Positions 35,355-46,786 of a stretch of 64,000 nucleotides of DNA are shown here, in pieces. Positions within the stretch are counted from its first letter, which is position 1. Each line of letters starts with the position of its first letter. This stretch comes from Wuchereria bancrofti. Its lineage: Eukaryota > Nematoda > Chromadorea > Rhabditida > Onchocercidae. Both the position numbers and the translations under genes were made by a program. Location: NCBI GenBank assembly GCA_005281725.1, contig SSBO01000007.1, forward strand, positions 2,486,402-2,550,401. The letters run 5' to 3'. The notes below the pieces were generated by a model that saw nothing but the letters and a program-made list of their open reading frames with translations, did not search any database and was not told the DNA's origin.

Positions 35355-37506
35355 TAAGAAATTATTGCGTAACAGATCTTAATTTATGCATTCGTAGTTT
35401 GTGGAGATATCACAGTCTGTATGAACTTCGTTCGATAAAATCATTGCTCATCTTTAAAATTTACGACTTTTAAGAGAACTGAATTTAGAAATTTCAGGAA
35501 TTTTCATTTGTCATGATTTTTGGAAAAAGTGCTAAAATAACTTTGCCTGCTAAAATTTCGTGAATGTCCCATTTATTTTTTCCTTATTATAAAATTTACA
35601 TGAAATAACTTATAACAATTGTACGCTTACAATTAGATACATTCACTGATTCTAGTCTTTGCGTCATTATTGTTTGTTCTTCACCAAAATTGTTTTACAT
35701 AAAACAAAGTATCATATGAAGATGCAGGTAGGCAAATGTTCACATTCGTGTTTCCATTCGAAGTTCTTGGATTTGCTTGCAATACAATATTTATCTTTCA
35801 CATTTATGTATTCATGTAATTTATCTAGTTATTAAAAGGGTTCAAAATTTAGCGAAATGTGAGCATGTCGGTACTCCAGGTTGAAATTTTTCTTTTTACA
35901 TGTATGGTGTTATATGTCTTCTAATGGTCACGCGGATTGCATAATCAACAGGTTCACACATTCGCCTCCGAGAATAATTAGTGAACTAACATCGTGTTTG
36001 ATGTATTCATCATTTGAAGTTTCATTGGTGTGTTATGAATTCACGAATGTTTTGAATTATTTTAAAGTGTGTTGAATGTGAAGACTTATTTACCAGAGGT
36101 TTATCCTTTGGAAAATTTGCTCGTGTTCGTTATTCTTATATGTTTTTAAAGGTTTGTGTTGAGGAATTGAGGATACTTATTTTTCTTTCTTTTTCTCAAA
36201 TTCAAAAAAGAAAGATGATATTTTGAGCTTTTTTTCTTTATCATCAACAAACATTAAAAATGGAATCTTTCTTAATTTTGTCAGACATTTCACGCAAACT
36301 TATTCAAATTAAAAAAAAATATTTTGGTTTTTAAATTCGGAAAATTATTTCGAACATTTACTTGGGGGAGGTCGTGGTGATCTTAAATTCATTGCATGGA
36401 AGATAGTCATGACGCTTTTAATACATTGCTTCATTCTGGTTACTTAGCTTTAGGATTTTAGTACTGTGACATAGTATTTGCTTCTCCAGCGTACTTCATT
36501 TTCGACGTTTTTCTGTGTATATTTGATTGATTGTCAAGTAAATGGTCGTAAAGAAAAGATTTTATTTGAAAATTAATTTAACAATGTCATTCACTTTTCA
36601 GTAAAGTATTTGACGATATTCAAATCAAAACTCTTTCTTTGCTATGTTCTGAGTTGGCAGTAGGCACGGTGATGAGTTTTTAATTGTTGATAAATAGAAT
36701 AAATAATATGTTTGAGCGCGAATTACTTGCAAATTGAAATAATAAAAGTAAGACAGATGCTCTCCGAACGAATAACTAGTTATTACTGGCATACGTTGCA
36801 AAAAACGAGGTCTTTTGAAGAGTAAGCCCACCTCAATTCGCGATTTGTAGACTGTATCGGTTCTAGAGATCTAGCAGGTGCTGCTGAATGGCATAGAGCG
36901 GTAGAATATGTTGATTGGGCGCATAAATAGAGTACTTCCTAGATAGAAGCGGTGATAACTATTGATGGTACTTGTTATTGGTCAGGTCGGATTATGGCAG
37001 TTTAGCAGTCTATCATGATGATGTGTTCTTTGTGTTTGTAACAACATTTTAGTAGGACATTTTGATTTCTTGTTCCTTATGATATCGGATTTCAAGTGAT
37101 GACGATTTCATTTGGTTATCTTTATTCATTTCTAATAACGACAGGTATCTTGAATTTATCTTCGACCTCTTAACATCCTCTGTGATTGCTATTATTGTCA
37201 ATCCTACTGTCGTTGTTTTCTTTCTGCTTTTCTGATCTCCAAAAAAGTTTGGGGTGCGAGTTTCTTAATTTTTTCATGAATGTACTCCGCCCCGCATCCA
37301 CTTATTCCATTCTTGAATTTATTCTACAGATTTCCTTCTTATATTACAGTGCGTTTTACAGTTTTCTGCTTCGAACTATTATGTGTATCTACATATAACT
37401 ATATGTTAACTAGTATATATATATATATAACGCGTCAGCAAGAAGTCGGGTGGTATGAATGTGGTAATAAAATCGTTCTTTTGCATGTAGGACTGAGTTA
37501 GGATTC

Positions 37507-37531
37507 GAGAGAGAGAGAGAGAGAGAGAGAG
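37507..37531. repeat. GA dinucleotide repeat
   Basis: Uninterrupted (GA)n of about 25 bp, 360 bp upstream of the TAF5 start. Confidence 0.9.
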
Positions 37532-37890
37532 TGTCTGTGCAAATGGTTATGTGATAATTGTGTTGTTGATAAGAAGGTTGAAACGATGAAGTTGACAGCA
37601 AATATGATATCATTGTAATAACTAAATAGTGATGATTTAATAGTCACTTGATCTTATGGTTCATTGCTGTGTTTTTTTTTTGATTCACAGTCAAACATAG
37701 TTCTATTAAATATGCATTTTCCGCTGTGTAAAGAACTAATTATTTGCAAAGAAAATCTGTCAGTTGTTGCATGTTTTAAAAAAGTACTGGTTTGTTCCGG
37801 GTACGTATATTTCGCCAATGTCTTACTCAGATCCCTATTAAATTTTAAAAATGCCTATTGAATTTTAAAAATTTTTAAAATTTAAGTTAC

Positions 37891-37892
37891 AG
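37891..37892 (+). promoter_or_regulatory. Probable trans-splice acceptor for TAF5
   Basis: TTTAAGTTACAG ends 2 nt before the ATG at 37895, after an A/T-rich tract. No upstream coding exon is needed, so SL1 addition is likely. Confidence 0.5.
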
Positions 37893-37894
37893 AT

Positions 37895-40800
37895 ATGGAC
37901 GGAGATATATTTGAACAGCCACTGACAGCCGAATCATTGCAACAAATTTTAACCTTTTTCAAGAAAAATGGTTTAACGGTACATTTTTTTCTGTGATAAT
38001 TGTGGTATTGATAAGAGCATTGGAACAAAATTATAATAACTAGTAATAACTAAGTTGTGGTGGTTTGAAAATATTATAAATGTTATAAATGTTGTGCTAC
38101 AAAGCAGATGTATAAAATAGCTGCGTCAGGAGAATTGCTAACAGCTTGTCCTTATTTGCATGATAATAAATAAATATAAAAAAAAATGATAATAAATAAA
38201 TATTTCCATAATCATTTTAAGGAATCCGAAGAAGCATTGTCGAGAGAAGCTGCAACCGTTTTGCGTCTTTCGAAGGATGGTGTCGATGGCGATACTAATA
38301 AGCATGTTTTGTTTTGTTTTTTTTCTATTGGTCAGATTTTTATTAACCACTAATTACGACAAAATTCGCCGTTGTTCTGTGAAACTCTAGAAATGCGTTT
38401 GAACATTATCGAAACACTGCTGATTATCATATGTCGCTATACTTATCGGAAAGATCAAGCGAGCTTAGAATACATTGTTGTTTATCAGCAAACAGCGGTA
38501 TGATGTTCTACTGCATTACGAACAGTGTTGAAGTTAACGGACAATTTTAGTGACTCCATCATGCGCGAATTCTCGACGCTTCTCAGTCATATTGATTCTT
38601 CTTTTGATAATTTCCGAGCAGAACTGTCCGCTTTAATATTTCCGGTATTTGCGCATTTATATATACAGCTTATTGCTGAAGGTCGTAATTTACAAGGTTT
38701 GCATCGTCTTACTATCATTTCGCAAATATACCTTTTTCTCTTGAAATTTCTCTTCATATATCTTTTTTATTTTTATATTTTTATCAAGCTGAAAGCCTAC
38801 AACAGTTTTATTATTTCAGCGGCTTTATTCGGAGAAAAATTTTCTCGATATATACCTTCGATGTATGAGGAACAGACAAAATTGCTTACCCGCATTTCTA
38901 CTCATAGCCAAGCCGTTAATCATGCACTGGTTCAAGCTCTCACGTAATTATAATTTTTCTCAATATAAATAAATTACATTTTTTGATAGATTTTAAGGTT
39001 TAAAAGTGAAACTTTACTTTCAGAAGGCAGTGATTTTCTAATTTAACTTGCTCGCTTTAATAATTATGTCTGGGAGATTGATAAAGTTAAACCACTCATC
39101 ACTCATTTTGAAGGAAGAATCAGTTTGTTGTTCGCATATCAAAATCAGCAATCAAACAGCTGGAACCTTTCTTAACTCGAAATAGCACTGTTCGAGACGT
39201 GATGCGAGATCATTTGCATATTGAAGGTAGGTTTTCATTGTTCGACATTCTATGGATTTCAACTTTTCATTAATATTTTGCATTCTTTTTTAGCCTGCTT
39301 TAGAGAATCCTGACAACCGTGATATATTTAGACGAGGATGAGAAGGTGGCGTTTTTGCTTTATTATAACAATTGAAATTTAAATGTTCTACAGGTGGTGG
39401 TTCTTGAATAAAACGACTTCACTGAAAAAACGACTCTGTTTGGAATTCATTAGTGGGGATAAAAGAGTCTGAAGATTTTTCTGAATTTAGAATTATATTG
39501 AATATATTTAGCAATTGACGGCTCGCGGACAAAATCTACTACTGAAGCTAGCCTGGGAGGTATTCTTGGTCAAGTCAGCAAGCAAGGTAGTTTCAAATTA
39601 CCATCTAAATTTCCATCCGCTTACAAAAAATTAGAAATTTTAGTGTATGGGAACACTCACCTTATCTTCCCTACTTCCAAGAGTTCGTTTTCACACGAGT
39701 AACTTCCTCATTAAGTGTTCTACTAGTCATTTGTTTTCTTTTTTGCTAAAATTCGTTCTTTCACTTTGCAAATGTTTTGAACAACTCATTTGATTTAATT
39801 TTGAGCTATCTGAACCCAATTAATTTTTAGAAAGACGACACAAAATGTTTTATGGAACAATAAAAGAAGATTTTTCAACGCAATTGGGTCTAGAAAAGAA
39901 ACGACCGAAAATTAAAGAAAGAAATGATAGCAAAAAAAAGGACGCAAATGGACCTTCACCTGATCGAATACCTCTGCCAGCAGCGTTAGTCTTTTTGCTT
40001 TTTTGTTTTCAAAATATTCTTTTATTAAAAAAGTTTGTTTTTACCAAAACATTTTTTTCTTGTATAAGTTTTGGGAATCCAAATCGTTTACAGCAGTGAA
40101 AAGAGATATATGAAAGAATCGAGTAAAAAAATGCGCATTTCTATTGACACACCGCCAACTGTATGCCTTTACACTGTGCTCAACTCTCCTGGTGGTCTTA
40201 CAGCATCTGATATTGCTGAAGACAGTGGAGCTTTGGCGTTGGGTTTTGGAAATTCTAGAATACAGGTATACTCATATTGATCTTCAGTAAGTTTTAACGA
40301 TAGTTTCTCAATATAATCCTTTTACAAGATGTATTCATTCCTGTCTTTATGTAGGCTTATTGCTTCTAATTTATTTTTTAATAAATCTTTCAGTTGTAAT
40401 ACAGATGTTGCAGATGAAAAAATATAGCATGAGCTGACCATTTTAAATTTGTGAAGGAATAGGCTTCAGATAGGAAATGACAGGATAACCATATATATAT
40501 TATCTATTCTGTGATTAATCTTTTGCAAAATTTTCATCCATGTTATAGTGTACAGCTTTTCAGTATTATAAAAGAACCTTATTATTATTTAAGGTTCATG
40601 CATTAAATGAAGAAAAATTTCGGCCATACAAAAAAATAGACCAGTTGGAGTTAATAGAGCAAGAATCTGAAGATGCACTGGATCAGGTTTACGATGACTC
40701 AGAAGCATCAACATCGCTTACTTTCCAAGTTAGTTTTATTTTTAGGTCTTTGAACTACAATTTTTTTAACCTGTAGGGGATATATGACTTGTTGCTAATA

Positions 40801-42527
40801 TATTAGATCCTTCAACCAATTCATGAGGAAATTGGACATGTGGAAACTGCATCAGCGTGTCTCCCACAGGCTTCTGCGTGTTTGCACCTTGCCAGGACTT
40901 ATCTTTGGTTTTCGGATAGCAGGTGCACAAATATATTTTTCCCACTTAAAATCATCTTTCCAGGGTCATAACGGACCAGTTTACTCTTTATCATTTTCTC
41001 CCGATAAGCGCCTATTACTTTCATCCTCACGAGATGGAACAGTTCGTTTATGGAGTCTCGCTGTCCGTTGTAATGTTGTAGTATACAAACATGCTGCACC
41101 AATTTGGGAGGTCGATTTGTTTTTTCATTTTGAAATCACATTTTTGCAAACTGATATAAGTCCATTAAGCTGTGAGAGAATTAGACAAAAGTGTGTTTCA
41201 GGTGCAATTCAGTCCACGTTCCTATTATTTCGCGACTGGTAGTGCCGATGGTGCTGCGATGCTCTGGACAACTGATCGATTGCAACCGTTGCGCATTTTT
41301 TCAGATGCATTGTCAGATGTCACCTGCATCGATTTTCATCCAAATTGCAATTATTTCGCAGGTGGTAGTGATGATCGTTACGTGCGTGTTTGGGATGTAT
41401 TATCTGGGACATGTGTACGATGTTTTGCAGGTCACAAAGGATCTATTCGAGGATTAAAGGTTGGATCAGGAAAATAACTATTCAAAACTGTTCCTTATTA
41501 AAACTTTTGAGCCTTAGAAGTTAGATGAAATTTAGAGGTTAGAAGTCTCTTAGAAGTTTCTGAAATAATTTTATATATATATATATATATAATTACTCAC
41601 CGAATCAAACTCACAACACCATTAATTCCATTAAGTCGTCCGCCAATTTAGACTGTTAGTTCTTAGTTTAGCTTATATTTTATAGTTTTTAGAAATACTT
41701 TTATAGCTGAAATAGTAGCCGGTAAACCTAAAAATAAAGATTTTGTCTTTTTGTCGAATTTAATCGATGTAGATTTATTTAGTAATCTGACGTTGTTGTT
41801 GTTATCGTAACTAATACGTTTTGGCAAGTTTGCCTCTTCCAGAAAGTCTAAATACAGCACTGCACTACTCCCATCACTAATGCAAATGGTCATCCATTCG
41901 TGTTAGTAACTCAATATTCTCCTCTACTTTGTTGCAGATTTCGCCCTGCGGTCGATATCTGGCATCATTGGGAAGCGAAGGATCTCTGGTTCTCTGGGAT
42001 ATGGCATTACAAAAAATGGTTTGCATGCAGGATGTCCCTGCACTTCCATACCAGGTGCCAGTAGAGTTCTCACGTGATGGAGCAGCACTAGCTGTTGCAC
42101 GAGCCGATTCAGCGTTGTCATTTTATTCGGTGGATACCATTACAGCTCATTCAGGTTCACAGGATCATTTAAATAATGACCCAAAGTAAGTTAATGTGAT
42201 TCATAATTCTTTACAATTGCAGAAATTAGTGTAGTTCGAAGTCAAGATTTTCTTCATAAAACATAATAGATTAAAAAAATTGTTAATAGTAGATGACACA
42301 AATATTTACTGTTGACTTGCGGAGCAATAGCAGAAATAGTGAAACACAGCATCGATCTTGCTAAGTCTTGTTCAAGATCATTCTACATTTCCTACCGCCA
42401 CTTTCATTGCAGGATAAATCCCAGCGGGTTTCATCTCTACTCATACGCTACCAAAAACACATCGATCGTTGACTTGCATTTCACGCGACGCAATTTAGTT
42501 CTAGCTGTGGGCGCTTATAGACAATAA
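37895..42527 (+). CDS. taf-5: Transcription initiation factor TFIID subunit 5 (TAF5)
   Basis: Fifteen exons: 37895-37978, 38222-38301, 38391-38497, 38526-38696, 38820-38943, 39114-39226, 39512-39586, 39831-39984, 40094-40265, 40594-40728, 40807-40869, 40964-41110, 41202-41459, 41938-42185, 42413-42527 (TAA); 681 residues with all phases closing. N-terminal LisH-like LTFFKKNGL and ESEEALSREA are followed by the TAF5 NTD2 helical domain (about 55-190; SSFDNFRAELSALIFPVFAH). A basic linker ends SPDRIPLPAA. WD40 blades follow: GHNGPVYSLSFSPDKR, VRLWSL, DRLQPLRIF, VRVWDV, GHKGS, LVLWDM, and the terminal LHFTRRNLVLAVGAY is near-diagnostic. TAF5 scaffolds TFIID. Introns 2 and 11 appear to need GC donors. 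Confidence 0.93.
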
Positions 42528-43223
42528 ATCATGGTAGTACTGTTGAAAAACTAGCATCCGTAGGTTTAACTGCAGAAACTTCTTTGTTTACATTCCCAAC
42601 AATTAAATGTTTATAAAGATGATGCCACTAGTAGTCAGGCAAGAAAAACCCGATGTTTCTAATTTCCAAATAACCCGTAATTTGATCGCAGGCAAGTCAA
42701 ACACCTAACTGTTTGTGTTTTCTTGATTGCAGCCTTATTGCAAAAGGTACCTTGAGCTAACGTTCTAGGCAGTAATCTGAAGAACAACAGGGCATTGAAT
42801 ATTTAGATCATGAGGGAAATGAGCAACAATCAAAAAGGCGACAGCAAGAACTTGAATACATGTTATTTTTAAGTGAGCATATCTGGTAACCATAACTTCA
42901 TGCGAAATAAGTGCAATAGCAAATTTGCATTTTAACAATACATAAAACCATTTACAATATAATTATTCTTATAAAAGAATTTATATGAATATCCGAAATT
43001 GCACAGTTGTGTATAAGTTTCGCCCAAAAATTCATATTGCGATATGAAATTTCGCCGTCACAGCGTCTGTGCCACACAATCGGAGCTATAGCACATGATT
43101 GTAATGGTTGAGAATGACACTCCTCCGTTCCATCCATATAAAATACAGAACTTGGATTGGCTGACCAAACCGAATAACATAGGGCTTACAATTGATAGTA
43201 CATTATCCAGATTGCATAAAAAC
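42528..43223. other. Intergenic, tail-to-tail
   Basis: 696 bp between the stops of TAF5 and WDR82. AT-rich, with no supported feature. Confidence 0.5.
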
Positions 43224-45838
43224 TTATTCTTCCTCTGTTGGTAGCCACAAATTCTGAAAAATGATATGAAGAAAAAAAAATGCTTATTACAGTTATCAAT
43301 GAAATGGTAAATATTTAGTTTTAACATGAATTTATTGAAGTGTTTATATAAGATTTCTCATACCAAAAACTTACTAATGTTGTGCAAGCAGTAGCTAACA
43401 TAAAGAATCGTGGATTGAACAATATTTTATGAATAAGAGGAGAATGTCCTGAGGCAAGCTTTGCAACTTTTTGGCCGGTTGTAACAGACCATGATACTAT
43501 ACTGCTATCTGTGGAGCCACTGAATACATATTGTGCGTCAGCACAGAATGTTGCATCCAGTTCAATGCCTTTACTATTCTCGTGACCTGAAAAATTTCTA
43601 GAAAAGTATGCAGTCCTCCATACAATGTTTGTGCCGCTAATTATGTCTTTAATAAAATTAAGGTTGTAATATTTAGTGCTTTGAAGTTTAGGATTAGGAA
43701 TGTTCAAAATAGTGTCAGGCAGTGCATAACTAAATGATCGAAATAAATCGACACCCCACATAAACTATGACAATAGCACTTTATATAGTGTTTGAGAAAA
43801 ATGAAAAGATTCTATCCACACTACACGACCATTCAAAGCTTTTCCCCACCATGCAAAATAATTTGAATTATTTTGAGCGTTAGCTGTTGTCAGAAGCACT
43901 GAACAGACCTCTTAGAACATGAATCAATGTTCCTTTAAAGGAGTCAATAAGAGTAACCGAAGAGCCATTCGTTGTGATCATAATCATTTTACCATCAGGA
44001 GAAAACTTCAAACCTGTCCAATCTTCTTTTGCTTCATTTTCCACCTTAAACGTCGTAAACGGCCCCTGGAAAAAGTGCAATCAAGTACTTCATATAATGT
44101 CGCTTTCTAACCAAGAAGATCAACAGGAGGAAAAATACAATCGCAAGGGACATAGTGACGAAAGCGATATAAGTTCATTCACAATAATAGGGATAAGACA
44201 TTTCTGCGGGCACTATTTCAGAATACGCATACAAGTACAATAACGTATATGGAATGTCAGTAAACCACTGCGTATAGCCTTTTCCTTCTTTAGAAAAGAT
44301 TAACAAGAAAATTACCTTATCAAAGGACCGCAGATCATACAATTTAATTGTGTCAGAATTGATCCCTGCTGCAAATATCAAACCTTCCGGGTCAAAAGCG
44401 GCAACAGGTCTTGAAGGTACGTGCATCAAACCCTAAAGCAATTTAAAAAATATAAGGTGCAAGGGAAATCATCAATTCTGCTCAGTTATGCCAGCAATTC
44501 ACACTGGGGTATGTTTTTAGTTTTTAAAGAAGTTGAATGACAATTAGGAAATCATTAGAATGGCAAAGAAATCAAAACAAATATGAAGCATACCTGACAA
44601 CTTTGTATTCGCAAATCCCATAAACGGATTGTTTTATCCAGAGAACCAGAGAGAAACATGTCATCTAGCGGAGACATACATAATGTCACTACCCTGATAG
44701 AAACGAAGTGAAATTGGTTTCTATAACTTAAAAAACATACAAACAAATGAAAAAGAAAACCTACTTCTTTTGATGTCCAGGAAAATACCTGATGTACTTG
44801 TTATCATGTAATGACAGGTATCGAATAACATCTAAAAAAACACAATGAGAAATTCAACGACGTTGTTGTCTAAAATTTATTTTAATTAACTGTTTACTTA
44901 TATTAGAAGTATTCAGTACTGTTCGTCAAAGAGATGAGTATACAATTTTTACGCTTTATAATTATAAATGCTGCTAAGTTTTCTCGATTGCGACAGAATG
45001 GTCATATGACTTTTCCTAACTGCATAGAGTAAGTTACATGGATCGAAATGATTTAAGGATGTCTACTACTTCAATCAATGCTTGACTGCTTTCATTCAAA
45101 TACTTCCTTAGAAGAGGTTAAAAATTATAAATGAACAAACCGTTAACATTTACTACAGTTAAACTGACCATCAACTTTCGTGGAACAGTGTATAGCGTTT
45201 GATGTGTTGTGTGCGAATTGTATCAAATCTACACCATATTTTTTACTGTTTACCTAAAAACTTATATTCCGTTAAAAGTTGAAGATGAGGTTTAAAAAGA
45301 AAAAAATAGCTGCACAAAAAATAATTACTGGTCATTAAATCTCACAACTTATCATGTCCCACTTGAAACTCCGCAAAGCTAACGTCCCAAATTTTCGGTA
45401 TAGAGCTTCACGGAAGAAGACCAGTCATCTATATACAATCTGCATAAGGTTACTATTGCAAATAATATTACCGATCGACTTTTTTGTCCACTAACACAAT
45501 CATACATAATAATTGAGTCGTCGTCGGAAGATGAAATCATTTGTAAACCATCCGCACTGAAATCCAAACTGTTGATTGGGGCCTGAAGCAATATCAAAAT
45601 TAATCGGATATATACCTTTTAACTTGTCGAAATTAGGAACAATACATAAATAATATCAATTTAGTGAAACAATTTTGTGCATTCATTTGATCTGGATGAA
45701 TGAAAAGAAAGTTTTGCATACTTTAACTATCCAATATATATTATGCAACTACCGTTTTGATTTTATATTGCAAACCTGATTATCATTGAAACTTTTCGCA
45801 GGTCTCATACTCGCAACTGTTCTGTCACTAGCTTTCAT
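43224..45838 (-). CDS. wdr-82: WD repeat protein WDR82 / SWD2
   Basis: Nine exons in transcript order: 45838-45776, 45582-45472, 45253-45169, 44831-44765, 44693-44594, 44432-44316, 44065-43909, 43586-43375, 43253-43224 (TAA). The total is 313 residues, the same as human WDR82 from memory. Diagnostic stretches are [74 protein letters not shown] and the final exon [12 protein letters not shown]82 is a core subunit of the Set1/COMPASS H3K4 methyltransferase and of the PNUTS-PP1 phosphatase complex, and binds Ser5-phosphorylated RNA polymerase II tail. Reading through the last intron instead gives LVSFWYEK and a stop, which I judge an artefact. Confidence 0.96.
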
Positions 45839-46085
45839 TTCGTCGAACTTATAGATTAATATAACCTGAAACATCATCGATTCCAATTATATCATCAAAA
45901 TAATTTCCTTACATAATCGCATTCATACCTCAGGATGAAAGACGAGAAATAAATATGGAAGTATTTATAAATCAAGGAATAAATATATAAGAATTTATAA
46001 ATTCCGCACTTTGCTCTTCATTGATATCTAAAACATTCCAAGATGTGATTTATATTATGCCATTTTCCCGGTTTATCATAGCACT

Positions 46086-46353
46086 TCACTTGTTATCAAT
46101 CGGGAAGCATTTTCCTTCGAACCTAAACCCTTCCCACTTCAACCTCGTCTCACAAGTTGCCATATCAATCCGAGTTTGTCCATGACTCGTAATGAAAACA
46201 GTGGCTCCACAGCTTTGATTGTCACTAACTGTGACAATTGTTTTTAGCTGAATATGTTGCACCAACAGTTTCTGGCATGCTAAACCGTCTGGTAGAGCGG
46301 GGAATGTTGTCGAAACTAGAAAGGCCATCCTCCAATCGGTCTATTTCAGCCAT
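46086..46353 (-). CDS. Uncertain small ORF block between WDR82 and AP-3 beta
   Basis: This GC-richer 270 bp is open in several frames. Minus strand: MAEIDRLEDGLSSFDNIPRS... from 46353 (42 codons) and an overlapping 80-codon frame 46328-46086 that ends RFEGKCFPIDNK. Plus strand: after TTTTTAG at 46247 a frame reads EYVAPTVSGMLNRLVERG and stops at 46372. I recognise none of them. If minus, it would be a small gene 250 bp upstream of WDR82, perhaps its operon partner, with a two-exon structure needing a very short intron. Strand and even coding status are unsettled. Confidence 0.25.
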
Positions 46354-46786
46354 CGCAGTAGTCCAGCAGTAGCATTATTCCATTGAGTTGTTATCTGTTA
46401 TCAGTTATTTCGAGAATGTTTTTTTTTTTTCTATTTCTCCGTAAGATTCTGCGAAAATCCGAAATTATCATGTGAAATTCTCCTGATGTCTTCTTTGCAC
46501 ATCTTTTCTATTCCATTGGATTTGTGTTACCATTGTGGCTTGTTCCTTCGTGTAAAAATGACGAATTAACACTGGGTTCACTAAATTTCATAGTAAATTA
46601 GATCGTAGTAAACAAGATCTTTCAGCTGTAATACGCAGTTTTATCCGAAGGGTTAATTCTCTGTTCACTTGCTGCTCGTGAATTGCTGTATTATTTTCAG
46701 GCATGATAGCCCGAAGCGGAATGTATTTTGGACCACTGATAGATGACATCATTTAGGCTGTAGAAGTATTATTATATTTAAGAAAG

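Larger units (their letters stand above)
35355..37894. other. Intergenic upstream of TAF5
   Basis: 2.5 kb between NAA60 and TAF5, both plus strand. It is AT-rich, with a TA run at 37415-37428 and a GA run at 37507-37531. A short coding-like island at about 36849-36929 (after TTTGTAG) reads CIGSRDLAGAAEWHRAVEYV then DWAHK and stops; I could not connect it to a gene. Confidence 0.45.

Noticed and set aside
42528..46786. Operon of WDR82 with neighbours
   Set aside because: TAF5 is convergent and AP-3 beta divergent; only the doubtful 46086-46353 frame could be a partner.
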